64,000 bases of DNA from Polytrichum commune (GCA_950295325.1 OX485805.1:33715501-33779500); one strand, 5' to 3'. Shown: positions 1-12,581, numbered from the stretch's first letter. Numbers and translations are program-made. The notes: generated from the letters alone by a model not told the origin.

Positions 1-907
1 GGCTCAGTGATGAGGGGGGGAGGAGGTTCCTCACGGGCGAGAGGATCCTCCTCCCCCCCCCTCATCACTAAGCCCTTGTGAGCCAGGACTCAGTCATGAG
101 CGGGGGAGGAGGTTCCTCTCGCCCGCGAGGAACCTCCTTCCCCCGTCATGAGTGACCCCTTGTGAGCGGTGACCCCTTGCTAAGGTATGGTGGTAGCAAC
201 ATTAGATATAATCAAACACTTGATATCTTAGTGGTGTTTAGCGTTAGACCTCGGATGAAAGTGAAATAGATGACGGACATACCTATGGATGTATATCCTT
301 TAAGGAACACTAACCAAATTTTGGATGAATAAAATCGGATGAGATTGCAGGGGATGCAACGGAGTCTCATGGCGCATCTAGGCATATGGTTAAATAAACC
401 GCATGTCCTCCACAAGCACATCTATATAGTACAAGATGTGGTTAATTCTAAAATTAAATGACATCAAAAATTTAGAAATTGGAAACGTACATCACTAAAA
501 ATAAAAAACACAAACATTCGGCCGCAAGGCTTGACCTAAAGAACTTAGGCACGGTCAAGTTGAAGACCCTTGAGAGCCAGGGCTCAGTGATGAGGGGGGG
601 AGGAGGTTCCTCGCGGGCGAGAGGAACCTCCTCCCCCGCTCATCACTGAGCCCTGGCTCACAAGGCGTCACTCATGAGGGGGGGAGGAGGTTCCTCGCGG
701 GCGAGAGGAACTTCCTCCCCCCCTCATGAGTGAGCCCTAGCTCACAAGGGTTCACTCATGAGGGGGGGAGGAAGTTCCTCTCGCCCGCGAGGAACCTCCT
801 CCCCCCCTCATGAGTGACGCCTTGTGAGTCCTTGTGAGCCCTTGTGAGCCCTTGTGAGTGAGCCCTCGCCTGGGAAGAGGTTCCTCTCGACCGAGAGGAA
901 CCTCCTC
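1..907. repeat. Cluster of six GC-rich palindromes (hairpin family)
   Basis: Six long inverted repeats lie at about 1-74, 91-154, 575-658, 668-733, 752-817 and 874-907. Each of the first five has arms of 28 to about 37 bp around a short GC-rich loop. The arms begin TCAGTGATGAG or TCACTCATGAG, run through a purine-rich G tract and end in GGAGGTTCCTC. The centre reads CGCGGGCGAG in some copies and the reverse complement in others, so whole units have flipped. Short direct repeats such as CTTGTGAGCC and AGCCAGGGCTCA link the units. A 390-bp AT-richer segment (about 185-570) separates units 2 and 3. No protein-coding signal is present, and frames read through here are just G/C-tract translation. 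Spacing is irregular and units differ in sequence, so this is not a CRISPR-type array. Confidence 0.9.
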
Positions 908-1019
908 CCCCAAAGCTACTTGTGTACGGATGGGAATTCCGTACAATTCGGACCACTCATTACATTCATCGATTGATTTGATGTGATTCTATGTTTATGT
1001 TAATGTTTTACATTGGATT

Positions 1020-1560
1020 TAACAAGGGCATGAACATAAGTATAAGCATGAGCATAAGCACAAGCATGAGCATAAACATAACACATTCAATCAGATAACA
1101 CATTCAAACACTCAGAGCACACAAGCTCTTATACAGATTGAATACAACCCCTAGGTACTCAAAACACAACCAAAAAGCACATTCAAACCCTGCCTACATT
1201 CAACCAGATTGAACACAAACACACATTCAAACAAACTAAACCAGGTTCTATGAGTTTCAACACAAACACACATTCAACACAAACATACATTCAACACAAG
1301 CAGAATCAATGTAGGATTCACCACAAGCACATTCAAACACATTCAAACAAACTTAACCAGGTTCTATGAGTTTCAACACAAACACACACATTCAACACAA
1401 ACATACATTCAACACAAGCAGAATCAATGTAGGATTCACCACAAGCACATTCAAACACATTCATACTGAAGATAAACCTAACACATTCAAACACATTGAT
1501 ACACATTCAACACAACCACATTCATACTGAAGATAAACCTAACACATTGAGTTGAGAGTT
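1020..1560. repeat. CA-rich low-complexity region with ~116-bp tandem duplication
   Basis: The strand is almost free of G and is built from variants of ACACATTCAA. A unit starting with ACAAACT(T)AACCAGGTTC at 1231 is repeated at 1347, giving a tandem duplication of about 116 bp that ends near 1464. A smaller duplication (ACTGAAGATAAACCTAACAC) occurs at about 1463 and 1524. No gene is seen. Confidence 0.85.
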
Positions 1561-4420
1561 ACCACAAGTTGCTGGAAGGAGGGCTGAGGATTGTGGGAGA
1601 CTTGGCTATGGAACTCAGCACCCCAACCTAGAGAGAAAATGCGAACAATCTGGAGTAGAGAAAAGTCGAACTGGAGTGCGACCTGGAGTGCGACCAGGTG
1701 TAGAGAAAAGTCGAACAATTTTGTTTAGGATGTACAATTCAATCTCAGAATCTGAGAGCGTGGAAGGTGTGAGTGGAACTTGGAAGGAAGAGAGGAGAGG
1801 AAGAGGAAGAGAGGAGGTGCCGACACAAATGAGGAGTCGCCCGACATTCGAATGGACGCCACCCGGGCGGGTACGGCTACTGGCCGGAATCGACGGTTCA
1901 GATTAAGCCGTCATCATGGATGGCCGGGATTAACTCACCTTCCCATGATGACAAGTGTACCGACTAGTAACAACTGCCTATGGGACATGTGTTGATTGAG
2001 TACCTTTTCCCCGGTTGCTCTTTCAACTAATTTTATTTTGGCCGTTGGATGCGTGCGTAAACCCTATGGCTCCATCTGCGACATCTGATGTCAAGATGGG
2101 AATGAGATTACAACCTCTTTTTGGATGCGGTAATGAGAAATAATTGTCATAATTGAATCCATATCTTATATGTCAAATTACAAAGTTACGTCATGGATCA
2201 TATACATATTGGAATTATTTTATAAGCAACTAATTAAATACTAACACACACACACACGCATTAAGTACTACATATATGTGGATTTGTTAATATTTTCATG
2301 TAAGTTTTGGCTTAATTATATGAAAAGATTGGATTGAAAACTTAAAGATAACACTCACCATGAGAAAACGATTCGTATTAGTATAAATCAACGGTATTGT
2401 CAATTTGATTATCAAAACTTGTCTCAAAAGGTGTGTTAACATGTGCACAAAATATATACAATTTTGATAGAAGAATTCAACCTGTTGTTGATCATCATGC
2501 ACATTTGGAAGTTTGTTGAGAAGGGTTGATACCAATAGCGGAAGTGATGTGGTGGTCATATATGGGTCCATACCAATATCGGAAGTGTTGTGGTTGTCAT
2601 ATATGAGTGTACAAAACACAATCACTATTCACTCCAATAGTGATCATGATTCACAAAATCTAATCTACGCACTCATGTATATGTCATATTATGCGACGCG
2701 ACTCCCACAACCAATGATTAATTCAATCTTTGTCCTCGTTGAACCCTAACAATAAGCACTAATAATAATCACTAATAACGTTTAAATTTTATTATATCAA
2801 TATAAAGATATGACACCATGTAAATCCCAATAGTAAGTCACACAAATATCATATTTGGTCTAGTTGTTAAATGTTGCTGAAACCGGGATGTTTCTCATAT
2901 GATCATCAAGTGTGTGGGGAGTTTCTTACATAGATTTGATTAATAGGTGTGAATACCATATGATAGTAGATCGTTCATTTCAAGCGAGGCATACCAAATA
3001 TTCAATCACAAACATATACGAGTTAATGAGGCATTGTACTAATTTGTATTGTTAACTAATGCTTTTTTTATGATGCATCATGCAACATCAAGTGTCTTAA
3101 TATGCCACTTGTCTTTATTTTCTTATATCATTATTGATTCCTTTAAAACTAGGACATAAAGTTCAATGATTGTAATTCTTAAACGTTCCCTATTGGCAAA
3201 ATATTTAATACCTACATATGATATAGAGCATGGTAGAAGATACGTGTATTTTGTATTTAAAAGACACTCATACAACAACAATGCTCCTCAAAAATGATTT
3301 ATTCATTTATTTTCTTTGTTGAGGTGCGATTACATAGTGACACGAAAGAAGATACCCATTTTGGCTGTTGGATGCGTGCTTCATAGCAAACTTAGGATGG
3401 TTAGCATATTTTGAGCACATAATCCTCATCTTTGCTAACACGTGTCTTCGTGCCGCCAATTCCAGGTCTCGACGTTACACACTACTCAAATATATAGGTG
3501 TCCAAATTATTGTTGTGGTTGATTTAGGCACATCTACCTTATATTATCAAGCTGGATAATATTGTATGAATAGTCAAGTAACGGCCGAATGTCATGTGCG
3601 TCAAAGGTGGTGAGAGTCAGTGGCAACAAATATGGTTGTCCTAATAAGGATCAATTTCGTTTGGTAGTAAATACATTCTATCCTTCCATGCGATAAACAT
3701 CAACTCGGGCCTAATTCGGTTAATTTTTTTCATTAGACACCTACCATAGAGGGCGTTCTATTTCATCAAGTAATGCCATAATGTACATAAACTAAAATTA
3801 ATGTTACTTTACATAAAAAGAAGCACAAAATACAAATAATTAACCACATTAAGATTTGAGCAATACAATGAATATGGCTTGCATTGATTTTCTATTGAAA
3901 AATAACTTCAAACAAATAGTAATGTAAATCATTATCATAGTAGTGGTAATATTTCTTGCACACACTTGTATGTCAATCACCTAATATACTAATTCATTTT
4001 GCTTCTAGTAATGGACCCCAAAAGTAGGGCGTGAATTTTTACTACCCAAGATGTGTTATTACACAATATTTCCAAGTGTTTCTTGACAACATCAATAAAA
4101 TGGGGTCTCATGGTCACAACTAGTATTATCTTATAATACCCATTGTTGTTCATAAAAACAATTGAAGATGGGGAAAGATGTTATTTCATCACCCCTGGGC
4201 CAATAACTAACACATGACCCATTTCCATGTATTAAACATGTACTCAATACTGAAATTGTGGTTAGCAACACTCAAGGTTGATTATGTTTTTAAGATGCAC
4301 CCATGGCATTGTGGACCCATAACATTAGTGGAATCCGAGCCAATGATTTGTTGGACCGACTGTCACAGTGAATTTAGAAAGTGGGTGCGAACCTTCCATG
4401 ATGGTGGGAGTGGCCGGTCT
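1561..4420. other. Intergenic, no recognisable gene
   Basis: This is AT-rich sequence with only short open frames and no family similarity that I can see. Positions 2036-2060 and 3359-3384 share the motif TTTTGGC(C/T)GTTGGATGCGTGC. The stretch 2800-2870 resembles the right arm of the MITE family described at 36729 and 63101, so a decayed copy is likely there. Confidence 0.6.
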
Positions 4421-4472
4421 GATTTTTGGGCATAATCGGTCAACATCCCAATGTTTCCAAGTCCAGCCGGTT
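4421..4472 (+). repeat. Dispersed ~52-bp repeat, copy 1 (ATCGGTC...AAGTCCA family)
   Basis: The unit runs from TTTTTGGGCATAATCGGTC to AAGTCCAGCCGGTT. Related copies are at 7882-7934, 36543-36594 and 58841-58895, all on the plus strand. The other three copies are followed within roughly 150 bp by CTCAAACTCAAC, often with a further CCGGTT or CTGGTT, so the full repeat unit is longer than 52 bp. Confidence 0.75.
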
Positions 4473-4492
4473 CCATAATGTGATTGTTTGGT

Positions 4493-4604
4493 TTTAGGGT
4501 TTAGGGTTTAGGGTTTGGCAAATACATGAATTTTAATTTTTAAAATAATAACCATAAAAACACCACGCAAATATATGACCCTATTACATTTAACCCTAAA
4601 CCCT
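4493..4604. repeat. Interstitial telomere-like repeats in opposed orientation
   Basis: About three and a half TTTAGGG units lie at 4493-4516. Roughly 75 bp further on, CCCTAAACCCTA appears at 4593-4604, the same repeat on the other strand. TTTAGGG is the usual plant telomere unit. Two shorter runs occur at 12219-12232 and 12385-12405. Confidence 0.8.
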
Positions 4605-7600
4605 ATTAGAATTAACATTATTTTACATTAATATTTGGCATCGCACGATGTACTGTTATTCCATTGGGCAATTCAAATGTATTACTTATGAGTTCATAAT
4701 CACTCATGTTGAAAAGGTTGTTTGGACGTTTAGGGCCTTCACTTATTTGTGTGAATAGGTGTGAAGCTAAGAAAAACCCACCGCCCCCCCCCCCCCATAG
4801 GTAGAAAGAGAGTGTGTAGAAAAGATTGGACTTATATGTGCTCAAATATGGACATTAGGTAGGTTTAGTACTTAAGACATATGTAGAGACTTTGTAAGCG
4901 CTTTGGCTTTTCAATAATTAAAGGTTGACCAAGTAATCATTGTGAAAGATTGACATGCAAATAGATAAATAGCTTCACCAACTTCTTATGCAAGCGAGCA
5001 AATGTAAATAGAGAGTCTCTTCACATGTACTAGGTGTTTACTGCCTTTTGGTGGGGAACTTTGTGACCGTGGCTTTATGAATGGTTTTGTATCTTAGGTA
5101 GGGATTGATTAGATGGGACATTTGGGGAGAGGTCTTGGTGAGAGGTTATTAAGTGTGTTAATGAGGAGTTGGGTTGGGTGTGACTTCAACTTAGTGTTCT
5201 TTGGGGGGGGGGGGGGCGTGTGGCTTTTTGTGAGATGAAGATCGAGGGTTCGAAACCTTAATAGACGATAATGAGAAACATGATGACAAGAAAACACTAT
5301 CCTTTACCATAAATTGGGCGTTCTTTGGGGGTAGTTGAGTTTGGGTGACCAACCTACAAGGGATGCTCTCTCCATCAATCAATTGTAATGCAGCTTTCAA
5401 AGATGTTTAGTTTCTTTTGCTAGGGGTTTGTTTAATGAAATCAACTCACTGCCAAGCTTTTGGGTGGGCAAATAGTGTGAATTGAGAGACAACCACGATT
5501 GCATGTATTGTTGTAAGAGTTTGTAAGACTTTATCCTATGAATCATCATCCAAACACCGATTCAAAACCAAAACAACCTTAATTAATCATGTGAATGTCT
5601 TAGTGAAATTAATTTGTGACACCAAGATGATATCGGAATCACCTTTGAAGTCTTCCTTGAATATTTCATTGGCTTTATGTCTTATTAAAATCCTAACTAC
5701 ACACCCAAGTGTCATGTATTACAATGTAGCATGCAAGAGGAAGATAATTGTGAGCAAGTATGGAATGTAGAATATATATTAAAAATGTTGAAACATTGGT
5801 GTTCATGCACTAAGGTTGATGAGGCTATTGTGGAAACCTCTAGCCTACTTAAAATTATCTAGGTGATGGATTCGAGCATTAGAAGCTTGAGCATGATAAC
5901 AATTGCGAATCATGACCAAGCAATCTAAAGTTGTTGAAATTGGAGTTGAGGAAGGTGTTCGTCTAGGCTCTGGAATCAAAGATTCTCTACTTTCCAATTT
6001 GGTTTTAAAGCAAGCAACTCTTACATTGTTCAATGTTGTGTAAGTGGATGGCGACACTAGCAAATTCTACATGGGTCATTTGTCAATGAAAACGAAGTTT
6101 AATGCCAACATTTGTTGTGTCATGTTTTTAAAGTGGTCATGAATAAGATGAAATGTTGCCAAATTAGGTTATCATTATAAAATACCCACTATGCAAGTGG
6201 TTGGCACCTCACAACCATATGCAACCTCTTAATTTGCCCACTTCACTTACAAAATCAAATGTGTCATAGGTTGGTGGATAACACTCCTAATTATGAAGGA
6301 TGATAGGTGTAGTTTGTTTTTTGCAAAGGTGGCTAAATCAACATGTATTACTCACCCTTTCAATTAAAGCAACAATATTGCCAATTCCAAGCCAAATATA
6401 AGTGTCCAATAGGAAGCTAACTTAAGTGGCCTCCTCTTACCTTAGCGTAAATATGAGCCCATTCTCCTAACGTAGATAATGGGTGTCCATGATGTAAGGT
6501 GAGGTATCTACCCGTTTTTTTTTTTTTGAAAGGTGGGCTCTATGTGGAAGTTTGAAGAGAGGGGTGGGGGCGTAGTTGAGGGTGTGTGGGTGGTATTGAG
6601 GTATTTTAACAGGGTTCTATGGTGGTTTGTCAATGGACTACTTTTAGTTTTATTTTGTATATGATTGAATAGGTGAGGTATTTTATGGCAAGTTGGTATA
6701 AGGATTTCATTATTTTTTGGGTATGTTGAGGTTCTTGAGTTTTTCCATTGATGGCTCATGTATGGGGGCCTTTTACACCCACCGTGATGGTTAGTAGGGG
6801 ACTCAGGTTGATCACCTAGCACTTAGGACCCATGCGTTTAGAGCTTAATTAAAAGGGGAGAAGTTTGGTGCATGGTAGTATATATACGTCATTTATTGAT
6901 TTCAAGATACCGTATAGTTAGTTAGAAAAATTGTACTGTTGCATAAATTGAGGGATATGTTTGTTGAAAAAACCCCACCCCTGAAAACCTCATCAAAGTC
7001 ATTCAAAATGCATAGTGCCATGCGAACGAGCATGATAAATACACAAAATGCAAAAGCCACTAAAATGCAGAGGCAAATATCCTAGGGCTGACAAGATAAA
7101 AATGTGTCCTATAAAAACATCCATGATAGTGGATGAAGATGAACCATTTTCATTTGTCTATACCCTTGTACAAGGAACCAGTTGTCACATGTAGCTAGGT
7201 ATAATTTCCCTCATTTTGTTTTTTCATGTGGAGAAGGCGGGGGGGGGGGGGGGGTCACTCCCATATTTTACAAAACTATGTGAGAACCATATGGAGTCCA
7301 CTTTGAAGTTGCTACATACAAATTATAAAACCTATATTTGTAACAATGACCAAGTTATATATTGAACTTTGCAATACAAATAAATTAGGGTGGTTACAAA
7401 TTGACCATGTTAGAGAATTTTCAAAACTAACATACCATAAGGTTAAGTAGGGTGGGGTGTTATATATATATATATATATATAAAGGCCCACACACTTTGG
7501 GAGAGACCTTAATCCCATCATCCCAAATATTGAGACTAATTTTATTTATAACATTCAATATTTCATGCATAAAAGGAAACCCTTAGGGAAGGAGGAATGC

Positions 7601-8203
7601 CCTTCCCAAAATGCTAAAGAGGACTCATTTTCGCCCCATCTCTCTCAAGTGTAGTGTGGCTAAAAAGGGTGTGTGAACTCCTAGGGGTGTGGTAGTTTTG
7701 AGTGTGTTGTGATGGCCTGGTTAGGTTGTGATTACACAAGTGGTGTCGTGGCATGGCTAGGTTGTGAGTGGCTCTCTCTCTTTTTCCTTTGAAATGTTTT
7801 GAAGATTGCTTATAGAGTGTATGAATTTAGGGTTTAGGAACATGATGTGTGAGGAAGATACGTAGCACGCTAATGTCCAAGGGATTTTTGGGCATGATCG
7901 GTCAAAATGCTAGTGTTTGCAAGTCCAACCGGTTATTTCTCAAACTCAACTCTACAAGATCGGTAGCTTCAAAACATCAACGCCACCAAATGGCCTTTGA
8001 CGTTATTTCACAAGATTGATAATTATGTTGAAGCGTTGAACTTCAAACATTTATTTCTCAAACTCAACATGTGCATTTGTAACTATTGGTCTGTTCTCCC
8101 GTATCATTTCAGCCGATCATGTGTGCGCTTCACTAAGGATAGATCTCTCTTCCCAATTGGATAGACGATGATATTTTGCAATTCTCCCATATTTATTGGT
8201 GCT
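4605..8203. other. Intergenic with long G/C homopolymer runs, no gene
   Basis: No coding region is recognisable. Uninterrupted runs are present at 4784-4796 (13 C), 5203-5216 (14 G) and 7239-7254 (16 G). There is also a run of T near 6516 and a TA microsatellite near 7462-7482. Position 7882-7934 is a second copy of the dispersed 52-bp ATCGGTC repeat. The segment 5240-5253 has a tRNA B-box-like GGGTTCGAAACC but no tRNA fold around it. Confidence 0.6.
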
Positions 8204-8532
8204 CATGATAGTAGAAAATTATGTCCAAAAACACCGTAGCCAAAATCGGCTGAGATTCTTTTGACTAGCCTTATCTGCAGTTGCTAAACAATTACATATA
8301 TATTGTTTTACAACAACAATTTCATGACGTTTAGAGCGTGTAATATACCGTTGGAAAGGTGTTTTCAAGACCTTTCCAACAATTTATTACACAAATACAA
8401 ATTACTTAAAATTTTGGTTGCTTAACCAATAAACAAATATGCAGTGTTTAAGCAACTGTTGATCACGCTGGTCAAGATAACCGCAACCAATTTTGGTTGC
8501 GGTTGTTTTTGACATAATTTTCTACTATGATG
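8204..8532. mobile_element. MITE-like element with ~45-bp terminal inverted repeats
   Basis: The left end CATGATAGTAGAAAATTATG is matched by the inverted right end (reverse complement CATCATAGTAGAAAATTATG). Similarity continues inward for roughly 45 bp, through the AACACCGTAGCC / AACAACCGCAACC arms. Two smaller hairpins lie inside, at about 8350-8381 (GTTGGAAAGGT arms) and 8479-8504 (AACCGCAACCAA arms). The element is 329 bp long with no coding capacity, so it would depend on a transposase encoded elsewhere. I could not define a target-site duplication. Confidence 0.75.
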
Positions 8533-10281
8533 TGTCTATTTGAAAGTAGTTTGGTGAAAAGATACGATGTTGTTTTGCTAGTTAGTTGTAGTAGCTATTG
8601 GGATGCTAGAGTCTTCTTGTTCAAGCAAAACCCCAGAGAAGGGCCCTAGAGTGCTCACTAATGTTTGAGCAGTGATTTCTCTCTATAAAATTAAAGTGGT
8701 AATAATATTAATATAATGGGTTGATAAATAGACTTGTGGAGCCACTTCACATGGGACGTCTACGTCATTTGTCTACGTCATGGTAGAATTGAAGTTCATG
8801 AAATTGGTTTCAAAGATCCAAAAAGCTGCTAGAGTTAATTTAAGGCCCCCTACCATGAAATCGATAGAACACTTTGCTAACGTTTATTAAGTCCATGAAG
8901 TAGCTTGGAACCTTCATGAAATTGAGTTTGTACTTCTACGAAGTCATCTTACTAGGAGTATGGTTATTTATCATTCTTGCGTCATCTGAGTCATCTGCCT
9001 CCGACAAAATTGAGGCACAGTTAGGAGGCACTGGCATTTTTGTCCATAAGGTACATACTAGGTCTTAAGTGGCACATTTTCCTAATTGGACACCTAATAT
9101 ATTTGATTGGACCAGGTATGCAAATCAATGAGGATCACAAAGCAAACATCATGAAGACACATGTTTAAAATACAATGGATCGCGTCTTTCTTCCAATATT
9201 AATAACTAATCTACACTTGCTAGTGAACACAGTTCGGAGGATTTGTATATACATTAATTTCCACACAATCCAACAAACATAGTTTGCTAAAATAGGTCAT
9301 ACTTTAATAGTTCGACATTTTAATTAGAAACGGAGTATTTGCTTCAATATAATGGAAAGTTCGACATTTTAATTGGAAAGTTCGACATTTCAATTAGAAA
9401 CTAACATTGGGGATATGACCCCACGTAACTTCTTGATGATTACATATATAAGATGATACAATGGTTTTGCTTACATAACATATACCTAATCATCTTGTGC
9501 GATAGGTATTTATAATGTAGCCAGGGTAGCAAAGAAGAATCACAAGACCATCATGAAACTTGACTACACGTGACCATGCTAATTGGGCCCGCAAAGCCAG
9601 TATGTCATTAACTATAGGCCATAGAGGCTTCAAAGCCATGCAATGCGATGTGCACAAGTAGTTTGTTCTAACTTGGTGAAATTTTAATATATAACTAATA
9701 ATTGATTCCTATGCCGCCGTTCTTCATGACTTCCCACCCATCCGCATGCAAAGGGTAATTGTGCACCTTCCTGGAACAACCTTAATAATTCTCGGTGTAG
9801 CAATCTTAATAATTAAGCATGCAACACACACAAAGCACGGCAAATGGTTGTGGGCCCCATTAACTTCACTTAAGTGCCCAAATTTGTGGGTGCAAGGCCG
9901 TTCTTCTTTGATGCCCATCATCACCCCTTACCATTGGCTCTTTTTCACTATACACGTTTGAAATGCATGAATATGGACTCAAGTCTATGGAGTAGGGTAT
10001 TGTGCTAATTCAAGTAGTGGTAACACTTATCGATTCCACATAGGTTAGAAACTCGACCCCCTTTCGATGGGTGGCAACATCATCAAAGAGGCGCTAGACT
10101 AACGTATGCATGTGTTATTCAATAATTTCTCTTAATAGGACCCCCATAATTGGTCGGTCCCTGGTTCAACGAGGGTCAAAGAACAAATACCATAAAGACA
10201 TGTTTTAGGGGAAGTGGACTACATCTTCAAATTTGATCAAACTACTCCATGTTCAACAATGAACACATTTGAGAGGATCTA
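8533..10281. other. Intergenic, no recognisable gene
   Basis: This is AT-rich sequence without long open frames or recognised motifs. A short phrase around GTTCGACATTTTAATT is repeated three times between 9310 and 9400. Confidence 0.5.
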
Positions 10282-10682
10282 TGTAGTGCCACCCTCTATA
10301 AATGTTACACCTATAAGTGTTAACCCTCTCTAAATGTTAACTTTCTTCTACTGCCCACATATTGCACACTATAAATGTTAAACGAGTCAACTATTAACAA
10401 AATAGTACTCCCTTTGTAAATTTGACTCTGCAAATGTTAATGAATGAAATACAACCACAATATGGTTTTCACCAAAGAATCATTGATTCATACTTCACCC
10501 GTGATTTGTAAACTTTATTGAATAAAGTATTGATTGGGTTTGTATACATTCATAAACTTAACATTTGTATATTGGTCAAAAAAGCAATTTACTAATTTTC
10601 TAATTGTTAATTATTAGCACCTTTATAAATGTTAACTTTGATCCACTCCCGAGGATTAACATCTATAGAGGGTAGACTGTAC
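10282..10682. mobile_element. MITE-like element, possible Tc1/mariner-pogo type ends
   Basis: The left end TGTAGTGCCACCCTCTATAA matches the inverted right end (reverse complement TGTACAGTCTACCCTCTATA). The word TAAATGTTAA recurs along both arms. The CAGT-ACCCTCTATAA-like terminus resembles pogo/mariner termini, which is a family inference only. The element is about 400 bp and non-coding. Confidence 0.6.
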
Positions 10683-11118
10683 ACTCTAAATCTCGTTGTA
10701 TCATGCCGTTGGCAATCAAAGGAAGGTAATGGAGAATGTACATTATAAGTACTATCAACTAGGGAGCACATCAACTCGCCAAACGATCATTCTCTACTAC
10801 CACACCTCAAACCATGATATCTCCTACAAGAGAGGACCCCGTACAATAGGGAGGGAAGCTTCAAATATTTTAGTACCCAAACTTAGTCTCCCACCAAACC
10901 AAATTCACACTACTATATAAGGTCCATACCTCCAACCGTTTGTGGCTCACTCTTCAAGCATTTCCATATCTCATTGTTGCCATTCCATGCGTTCAGAACC
11001 CACACATGCTGGTTTTAGCAGGTGCCGGCCCAAGTAGCTCATGCTTTGCCTGAGCCACTGCTCCCCGAAAAAATATGCCCTACGTGTAGTACGTACAGTT
11101 CCAGGATGCAAGCGTGTA

Positions 11119-11138
11119 GTCCGTACAATTGTACGGAC
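11119..11138. repeat. Perfect 20-bp palindrome GTCCGTACAATTGTACGGAC
   Basis: This perfect inverted repeat sits 11 bp upstream of the palindromic element at 11150. A related sequence, CCGTACAATTCGGACCA, lies at about 938-954 just after the first palindrome cluster. The two palindrome loci therefore share flanking sequence as well as core sequence. Confidence 0.8.
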
Positions 11139-11149
11139 CACTGCGATAG

Positions 11150-11888
11150 GGTGCCGAGGTTCCTCTCGGCCGAGAGGAACCTAGAGGCCAGATTGTATGT
11201 GACATGGGCATTTCATGTGGGGAACATGAAGGACAACTTAGACCCTATCTCCAATGGAAATATTTTTTATAATTTGAACCTCGATCTTGACTACATCAAA
11301 TGTCTTCCAATGCAGTTGTACAGGAGTGAAGTTACACTCTCGGAACTGTGATTTCAAATTCCTATATGGGATCAGACAGGTCAACTAATAGCTCATTCGG
11401 CTAATTTTGTGATGGAACACCTGAAGGAGAGTAACAAATAGATAACATGGAGGCATAGCAGATTGTGCTTGTATAGTTCACCTAATTGACTATCTTAATT
11501 TCCCAACCACGGGCTTGTGTAATTGCTATGTGGGCCTATATTGGGAGAAAGGGAATATAGACTTTGACCTGTCATACGTTTTGCATCTCAACTCCAATTC
11601 TGGAAACTGCAACTGACCTAGAACTTGAAGTGATTGTCTCGCCGTATTGTATGGATAGAGGGTTTAGGGTTTTGTGGACAAGTATTATGTTTAGGGCCAG
11701 CCTTGGATATCCAAGGCTCCTCTCGGCCGAGAGGAACCTAGAGGATATCTAGGTTCCAAGGATATCTAGGCTCCAAGGAGGAACCTAGGTTCCTCTCGGC
11801 CGAGAGGAACCTAGAGGCCAGATTCTGGATATCCAAGGCTGGCCCTTGGCAACGGAGGTTCCTCTCGGCCGAGAGGAACCTCGGCACC
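11150..11888. mobile_element. 739-bp non-coding element with 33-bp self-palindromic termini
   Basis: The 33-bp ends (11150-11182 and 11856-11888) are exact inverted copies: GGTGCC plus a 26-bp palindrome with half-site AGGTTCCTCTCGG. The palindrome occurs again inside at 11714-11739 (one mismatch) and 11787-11812 (perfect). A further inverted repeat, GCCAGCCTTGGATATCCA, brackets the right-hand part (about 11696 and 11827-11844). The interior has no credible protein. Structurally it is a foldback or MITE-like element. No target-site duplication is evident, and the first base pair outside the termini does not match. Confidence 0.8.
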
Positions 11889-12581
11889 ATTTTAGGTGTC
11901 AGGGTCGTGTTAAATGGTGCCGACAAAAGATGTCTTGTTTAACATGACCTCAAAAGACACCTCAAAAGACACGTTTAACATGTCCTCAAAAGACATCTAA
12001 CCCTTCATGAAGGGAAGGCATGGTAAAATAAAGGCCATAATTATTCGAACATTACTGAAACGTGGCGGATGCAACTGGGTTATGTAATGGGTAAAATAGA
12101 CACGGGTGGAGTTAGGTCTGATGCGTGTCAGGAGCAACACCCATAAATGAGAATGAATTTTTTAAATTTGTAGTCGAATCTTGCCATTCGTTATGTTTAG
12201 TACTTCGAGTTAAACATGGTTTAGGGTTTAGGCTATTTTAGGCTATTTATTACCTAAGGTTGTTGATACGAGTGGATGATCTATCATGTATTAATTGGGT
12301 GGAGTTGGTTCTGATGGGTAGTAGGACCAACAAACACTCAGGGTAAAGCAGGTTCCACTCGGGCGAGTGGAACCTCAATTCAGAGCGTTTAGGGTTTAGG
12401 GTTTAAGTTTCTAGGTAAGACACGGTTAATAAAAGGCTATATTTTTGGTCATATTAATATAGGTTTCGGATGCAAATGGGCTATCTATAAGGTTAGGTAG
12501 ATATTGTGGTGTTAGTTCTCGTGCGTGTGAGGGGCAACATCTTTATTGATTAATGAAGTTACGTGTGTTGTTATCAGGGTA
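11889..12581. other. Spacer upstream of the DUF7869 pseudogene
   Basis: The stretch 11919-12000 repeats ACCTCAAAAGACA and AACATG motifs. A 26-bp palindrome lies at 12350-12375, with half-site AGGTTCCACTCGG. It has the design of the 11150 family but with T to A in one arm and the matching A to T in the other. Two short telomere-like runs are present at 12219 and 12385. No gene is seen. Confidence 0.7.

Noticed and set aside
1..907. CRISPR-like spaced repeats
   Set aside because: The genome is eukaryotic, the units are imperfect long hairpins with irregular spacing and some inverted centres, and there are no cas genes.
5215..5275. tRNA gene suggested by GGGTTCGAAACC
   Set aside because: The B-box-like word has no acceptor stem, A box at the right distance or anticodon arm around it.
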